A DNA stretch of 43,994 nucleotides from an uncultured Bacteroides sp. (GTDB lineage Bacteria > Bacteroidota > Bacteroidia > Bacteroidales > Bacteroidaceae), in assembly GCA_944320865.1 (NCBI GenBank), contig CALUJC010000026.1, positions 1 to 43,994 on the forward strand. Reading direction: 5' to 3'. Every line of letters starts with the position of its first letter. The first letter of the stretch is position 1. The notes below the pieces were generated by a model. It ran no database searches. It saw only the letters and a program-made list of their open reading frames with translations, and had not been told where the DNA came from. Below, piece after piece: positions 40,012 to 43,994 of the stretch. The translations under genes were made by a program, and so were the position numbers.

Positions 40012-42549
40012 ATGCTTGAACAAGACAGAATTATAAAAGTCAACATCGAGGAGGAGATGAAGTCATCGTACATCGATTACTCCATGTCGGTCATCGTGTC
40101 GCGTGCCCTTCCTGATGTAAGAGATGGATTCAAGCCGGTGCATCGCCGCATACTTTTCGGCATGATGGGGCTTGGAAACACCTCGGACAAACCTTATAAA
40201 AAATCGGCAAGAGTAGTAGGAGACGTGTTGGGTAAATATCACCCGCATGGCGATTCATCGGTGTATGGCGCCTTGGTGCGTATGGCTCAAACTTGGGCCA
40301 TGAGGTATACATTGGTGGACGGACAAGGTAACTTCGGTTCGGTGGACGGTGACAATGCTGCCGCCATGCGATACACCGAGTGCCGCTTGCGTAAAATAGG
40401 CGAAGACATGATGCAGGACATCGACAAGGAAACGGTGGACATGGATCGCAACTTCGACAACACTCTTGACGAGCCTACAGTACTTCCTACCCGCATCCCC
40501 AACCTGTTGGTGAACGGTGCTTCGGGCATTGCCGTAGGTATGGCAACCAATATGCCTACACACAACCTGGCAGAAGTGGTGGATGCCTGCGTGGCCTATG
40601 TGGACAACAACGACATCAGCATAGAGGAACTGATGGAATACGTGAAAGCGCCCGATTTCCCCACGGGAGGATATATTTATGGTATGAGCGGCGTGCGCGA
40701 AGCCTACTTGACGGGACGTGGCCGCGTGGTGATGCGTGCCAAGGCCGAAATTGAGACGGGAGACTCGCACGACAAAATCATCGTAACCGAGATTCCCTAC
40801 GGCGTAAACAAGTCGGAGCTGGTGAAAGACATTGCCAACCTGGCCAATGAAAAGAAGATAGAAGGCATCACCAATGCCAACGACGAGACAGACCGTGACG
40901 GTATGCGCATCGTCATCGACGTGAAGCGCGATGCCAATGCAAACGTCATACTGAACAAGCTGTACAAAATGACGCAGCTGCAGACGGCGTTCAGCGTAAA
41001 CAACGTTGCACTGGTGCATGGGCGCCCGCGCCTGCTCAACTTGAAGGACTTGATAAAATACTTCATTGAGCACCGCCACGAGGTAGTAATCCGCCGTACA
41101 CAATATGACTTGCGCAAGGCCAAAGAGCGTGCGCACATATTGGAGGGCTTGATTATTGCTTCGGACAATATAGACGAAGTAATCCGCATCATACGTGCAG
41201 CACAGACGCCCAACGATGCCATCAGCGGACTGATGGAGCGCTTCGGGCTGACTGAGATTCAAGCCCGCGCTATTGTGGAAATGCGCTTGCGCCAGCTGAC
41301 GGGACTAATGCAAGACCAGTTGCACGCCGAATACGAGGAAATCAAGAAACAGATAGCCTACTTTGAAGAAATTTTGTCGAATGATGAACTGTGCCGTAAA
41401 ATCATCAAAGACGAGTTGCTCGAAGTAAAAGATAAATATGGTGACGCACGTCGCTCGGAAATCATTTATTCTTCCGAAGAATTCAATCCGGAAGACTTTT
41501 ATGCCGACGATGAAATGATTATCACCATTTCACACTTAGGCTACATCAAGCGTACGCCCCTCAGCGAGTTTCATGCGCAAAATAGGGGAGGAGTAGGCTC
41601 CAAAGGCTCGGATACGCGCAACGAAGACTTCGTAGAGCACATATACCCCGCCACGATGCACAACACCATGTTGTTCTTTACCCAGAAAGGCAAGTGCTAC
41701 TGGCTCAAGGTATACGAGATACCGGAAGGCTCAAAGAACTCCAAAGGGCGTGCCATACAGAACCTGCTGAACATAGAGGCAGATGATGCCGTTACAGCCT
41801 ATCTGCGTGTGAAGAACTTGAATGACACCGACTTTATCAATAGCCATTACGTCTTTTTCTGCACGCGCCAGGGTGTGATTAAGAAAACCTTGCTGGAACA
41901 ATATTCGCGCCCGCGCCAGAACGGAGTCATCGCCATCACCATTCGTGAAGACGACCGTGTGATAGCCGTACGCATGACCAATGGCGACAACGAGATTATC
42001 TTGGCTAACCGCAATGGACGCGCCATACGCTTCCACGAAAGTGCAGTGCGCGTCATGGGGCGTACCGCTACAGGTGTGCGTGGTATGACGCTCGATGAAG
42101 ACGGACAGGATGAAGTGGTGGGCATGGTTTGCATCAAAGACCCGGAAACGGAGACCATCATGGTGGTATCGGAACAAGGGTATGGCAAACGCTCCGACTT
42201 GGAAGATTACCGCAAGACCAATCGCGGAGGCAAAGGCGTGAAAACCATCAATATTACTGAAAAGACCGGTAAACTGGTGGCAATCAAGTCGGTGACGGAC
42301 GATAATGACCTGATGATCATTAATAAATCCGGCATCACCATTCGCCTGAAAGTAGCCGATGTCCGCATCATGGGGCGTGCTACCCAGGGAGTCCGCCTGA
42401 TTAACTTGGAGAAGCGGAATGACGAAATTGCTTCAGTATGCAAGGTAACCTCTGAAAATGAAGACGACATTCCTGCTCAAGCAGAAGGAGAAGATACCTC
42501 TACTGATGACATGGAAGCAATGAATCAGACAGAAAACGATAAAGAATAG
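40012..42549 (+). CDS. gyrA: DNA gyrase subunit A
   Basis: This 845-residue subunit breaks and rejoins DNA in negative supercoiling. The start [25 protein letters not shown] is the family start, and the catalytic tyrosine is Y121 in [11 protein letters not shown]. The quinolone region reads [17 protein letters not shown], with S82 (E. coli S83) unchanged and G86 at the position of E. coli D87. The C-terminal beta-pinwheel (~500-810) has NRGGKG in blade form (KTNRGGKG, ~730) rather than the exact QRRGGKG box. The tail is acidic. It overlaps no gene and is followed after 32 bases by a secreted TPR gene, probably co-transcribed. Confidence 0.97.
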   Translation: MLEQDRIIKVNIEEEMKSSYIDYSMSVIVSRALPDVRDGFKPVHRRILFGMMGLGNTSDKPYKKSARVVGDVLGKYHPHGDSSVYGALVRMAQTWAMRYTLVDGQGNFGSVDGDNAAAMRYTECRLRKIGEDMMQDIDKETVDMDRNFDNTLDEPTVLPTRIPNLLVNGASGIAVGMATNMPTHNLAEVVDACVAYVDNNDISIEELMEYVKAPDFPTGGYIYGMSGVREAYLTGRGRVVMRAKAEIETGDSHDKIIVTEIPYGVNKSELVKDIANLANEKKIEGITNANDETDRDGMRIVIDVKRDANANVILNKLYKMTQLQTAFSVNNVALVHGRPRLLNLKDLIKYFIEHRHEVVIRRTQYDLRKAKERAHILEGLIIASDNIDEVIRIIRAAQTPNDAISGLMERFGLTEIQARAIVEMRLRQLTGLMQDQLHAEYEEIKKQIAYFEEILSNDELCRKIIKDELLEVKDKYGDARRSEIIYSSEEFNPEDFYADDEMIITISHLGYIKRTPLSEFHAQNRGGVGSKGSDTRNEDFVEHIYPATMHNTMLFFTQKGKCYWLKVYEIPEGSKNSKGRAIQNLLNIEADDAVTAYLRVKNLNDTDFINSHYVFFCTRQGVIKKTLLEQYSRPRQNGVIAITIREDDRVIAVRMTNGDNEIILANRNGRAIRFHESAVRVMGRTATGVRGMTLDEDGQDEVVGMVCIKDPETETIMVVSEQGYGKRSDLEDYRKTNRGGKGVKTINITEKTGKLVAIKSVTDDNDLMIINKSGITIRLKVADVRIMGRATQGVRLINLEKRNDEIASVCKVTSENEDDIPAQAEGEDTSTDDMEAMNQTENDKE

Positions 42550-42581
42550 ACACGTAATATTAATTTAAACTTTTCACAATC

Positions 42582-43802
42582 ATGAAAAAAGTATTATTTT
42601 CATTGGCTTTATTGTTTGCCGCATGCGCTGTTTCCTTTGCGCAGGAAAAGACAGTAAAAGAAGCCAAAAAAATTGCCAATGGCACAAATCCTGATTTTGC
42701 CAAGGCTGAGGAACTGATTAATCAAGCTTTGGTCAATCCCGAAACAAAAGACCAGGCTGAAACATGGAATGTGGCTGGCTTTATTCAAAAAAGAAGAAGC
42801 GAAAAGGAAATGGAGAACGCCTATTTGAGAAAACCGTATGACACTATCCAAGTGTACAATAGTGCTTTAAAGATGTGCGAGTATTTCTTTAAATGTGATG
42901 AATTGGCGCAAATCCCCAATGAAAAAGGTAAAATTAAAAACAAATACCGTAAATCAAATTCTGCTGCTATTTTGGCTGAGCGTGGAAACTTGATTAATGG
43001 TGGTATTGAATTCTTTAATAAAGAGAACAATAAAGAGGCATTGGCTTGCTTTGGAACTTATGTAGACATAGCTATGCATCCTATGTTTGAAAAGGAAAAT
43101 CTGTTACAAACAGATACCATTTTGCCTCAAATAGCATATTATGCAAGTTTGGCAGCAGCAAAAATGGAAGATTATTCCAGCGTATTGAAGTATGCTCCTT
43201 ATGCTAAAGAAGATAAGGAGGTAGGAAAATACGCTATGGAATTCATTTCAACAGCTCTCAAGGCAGAAGGCGACACTGCCAAATGGATTGCGTCTCTCCA
43301 AGAAGGTATTCAAAAATATCCTGACCATCAATTCTTCTTCGGTCACTTGATTGATTATTATAGCAATAATAACAAGTATGATGAAGCTATGCAATTTGCA
43401 GATGATATGTTGGCCAAAGATCCCAATAATACTTTCTATCTGTATGTAAAAGGCTATCTGTACCACAACATGGGTGATTATGAAAATGCCCTCAAGTATT
43501 ATAATGAAGCAATAGCAAAAGACCCGACTTACGCTGAAGCATACTCTAACATAGGCTTGATTTATTGCCTCCAAGCACAGGATTTTTCTGAGAAAGCGAC
43601 TTCTGACGTAAACGATCCTAAATATCAAGAAGACCAAGCTACTTTGAAAAGTTTCTATGAAAAGGCCAAACCATATTACGAAAAAGCCAGAGAACTGAAA
43701 CCTGATCAAAAAGATTTATGGGGTAACGGTTTGTATCGTGTATACTACAACTTGCAAATGGGGCCTGAATTCGAAGAAATATCCAATGTTATGGGTCTAT
43801 AA
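42582..43802 (+). CDS. Secreted/periplasmic TPR protein
   Basis: This 406-residue protein has a signal peptide (MKKVLFSLALLFAACAVSFA, cleavage probably before QEK, the common Bacteroidetes pattern). The cysteine at residue 15 does not sit in a good lipobox. The mature part is helical with tetratricopeptide units, clearest at ~255-325 (YDEAMQFADDMLAKDPNN, then YENALKYYNEAIAKDPTY and AEAYSNIGLIYCLQ) and ~350-380 (AKPYYEKARELKPDQKD). The gene is more AT-rich than gyrA. TPR genes after gyrA recur in Bacteroidetes as I recall. The function is unknown; it is probably a cell-envelope scaffold. Confidence 0.85.
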   Translation: MKKVLFSLALLFAACAVSFAQEKTVKEAKKIANGTNPDFAKAEELINQALVNPETKDQAETWNVAGFIQKRRSEKEMENAYLRKPYDTIQVYNSALKMCEYFFKCDELAQIPNEKGKIKNKYRKSNSAAILAERGNLINGGIEFFNKENNKEALACFGTYVDIAMHPMFEKENLLQTDTILPQIAYYASLAAAKMEDYSSVLKYAPYAKEDKEVGKYAMEFISTALKAEGDTAKWIASLQEGIQKYPDHQFFFGHLIDYYSNNNKYDEAMQFADDMLAKDPNNTFYLYVKGYLYHNMGDYENALKYYNEAIAKDPTYAEAYSNIGLIYCLQAQDFSEKATSDVNDPKYQEDQATLKSFYEKAKPYYEKARELKPDQKDLWGNGLYRVYYNLQMGPEFEEISNVMGL

Positions 43803-43845
43803 ATTACCTTATAAGAGATTTGTGCATTAAAATATTACGCATTAC

Positions 43846-43883
43846 AAAAGCGGCAGGTATAAATTACCTAGCCGCTTTTATTT
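43846..43883 (+). terminator. Rho-independent terminator after the TPR gene
   Basis: AAAAGCGGCAGGTA (43846-43859) pairs with TACCTAGCCGCTTTT (43865-43879), with a small internal mismatch, followed by ATTTTATT. It would end the gyrA-TPR transcript. The remaining bases to 43994 are AT-rich with no gene start visible. Confidence 0.75.
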
Positions 43884-43994
43884 TATTGTTTCATATCCAA
43901 ACCTCTGTATGAATGAGTACGTGAGTTCGGGATAATAAAGTTCTAAAAAAAATAGGTAATCACAAGTATTTTTCGTAACTTTATATCTGACAAA

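Noticed and set aside
40240-40280. Quinolone-resistance change in GyrA
   Set aside because: The key serine (S82) is wild type. The glycine at the D87-equivalent position is probably normal for the lineage, so no resistance claim is made.

Overview
The window is a chromosomal segment of a Bacteroidales bacterium, most likely Bacteroides or a close relative such as Phocaeicola. The evidence is repeated -7 promoter boxes of the Bacteroidetes type (TAnnTTTG), a long Bacteroidetes-style NusB, a DUF3276/PUR-family protein, a xylose operon headed by a Nudix-type regulator, and arrays of large FtsX-like permeases. Nearly all genes are core or ordinary accessory genes. There is no phage, CRISPR array or complete mobile element.

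Layout. (1) 1-824: a decayed integration scar, with an integrase N-terminal fragment, a cluster of TGTAACGA-type repeats and a chimeric small ORF, facing the 3' end of a tRNA-Ser(TGA) gene. (2) 1109-9626, plus strand: mutS2, L-serine dehydratase, an aldose-1-epimerase relative, an AraJ-like exporter and a cation/proton antiporter. (3) 9645-13073, minus strand: Gfo/Idh/MocA oxidoreductase, S4-domain protein, peptidyl-tRNA hydrolase, ribosomal protein L25 and the PUR-family protein. (4) 13301-18461, plus strand: nusB, yajC, YbbR-like, nitroreductase, small membrane protein, DUF2520-type dehydrogenase, kdsC and maf. (5) 18467-20668, minus strand: a large TPR protein. (6) 20917-26681: an ABC permease/ATPase array headed by a near-consensus sigma-54 promoter and containing the remnant of a third permease. 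(7) A MATE transporter (minus). (8) 28425-33795: the xylose operon, regulator-xylB-xylA-xylE. (9) 34113-38852, minus strand: lon-tgt-LptF/G permease, with overlapping genes. (10) 39034-43802: trmN6, gyrA and a secreted TPR protein.

The most unusual signal is between the genes. At least five intergenic gaps carry short arrays of palindromic units with a strict 22, 23 or 24 bp period. Three of them, 10 to 33 kb apart, share the core AAAG-N5-CTTT at an exact 22 bp period with paired arm changes, and two of these end in the same 39-bp block. The ABC locus (23 bp), the xyl operon (24 bp) and the antiporter leader (22 bp, two units) use unrelated cores with the same layout. A heptad-repeat hairpin (xylA-xylE) and a nested hairpin (rplY-pth) are similar in spirit. 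None of these explains itself as a gene, and they are the best candidate here for an undescribed element class.

Limits: function calls come from reading translated motifs. No alignment, folding or database search was run. Promoter calls rest on consensus matching only.
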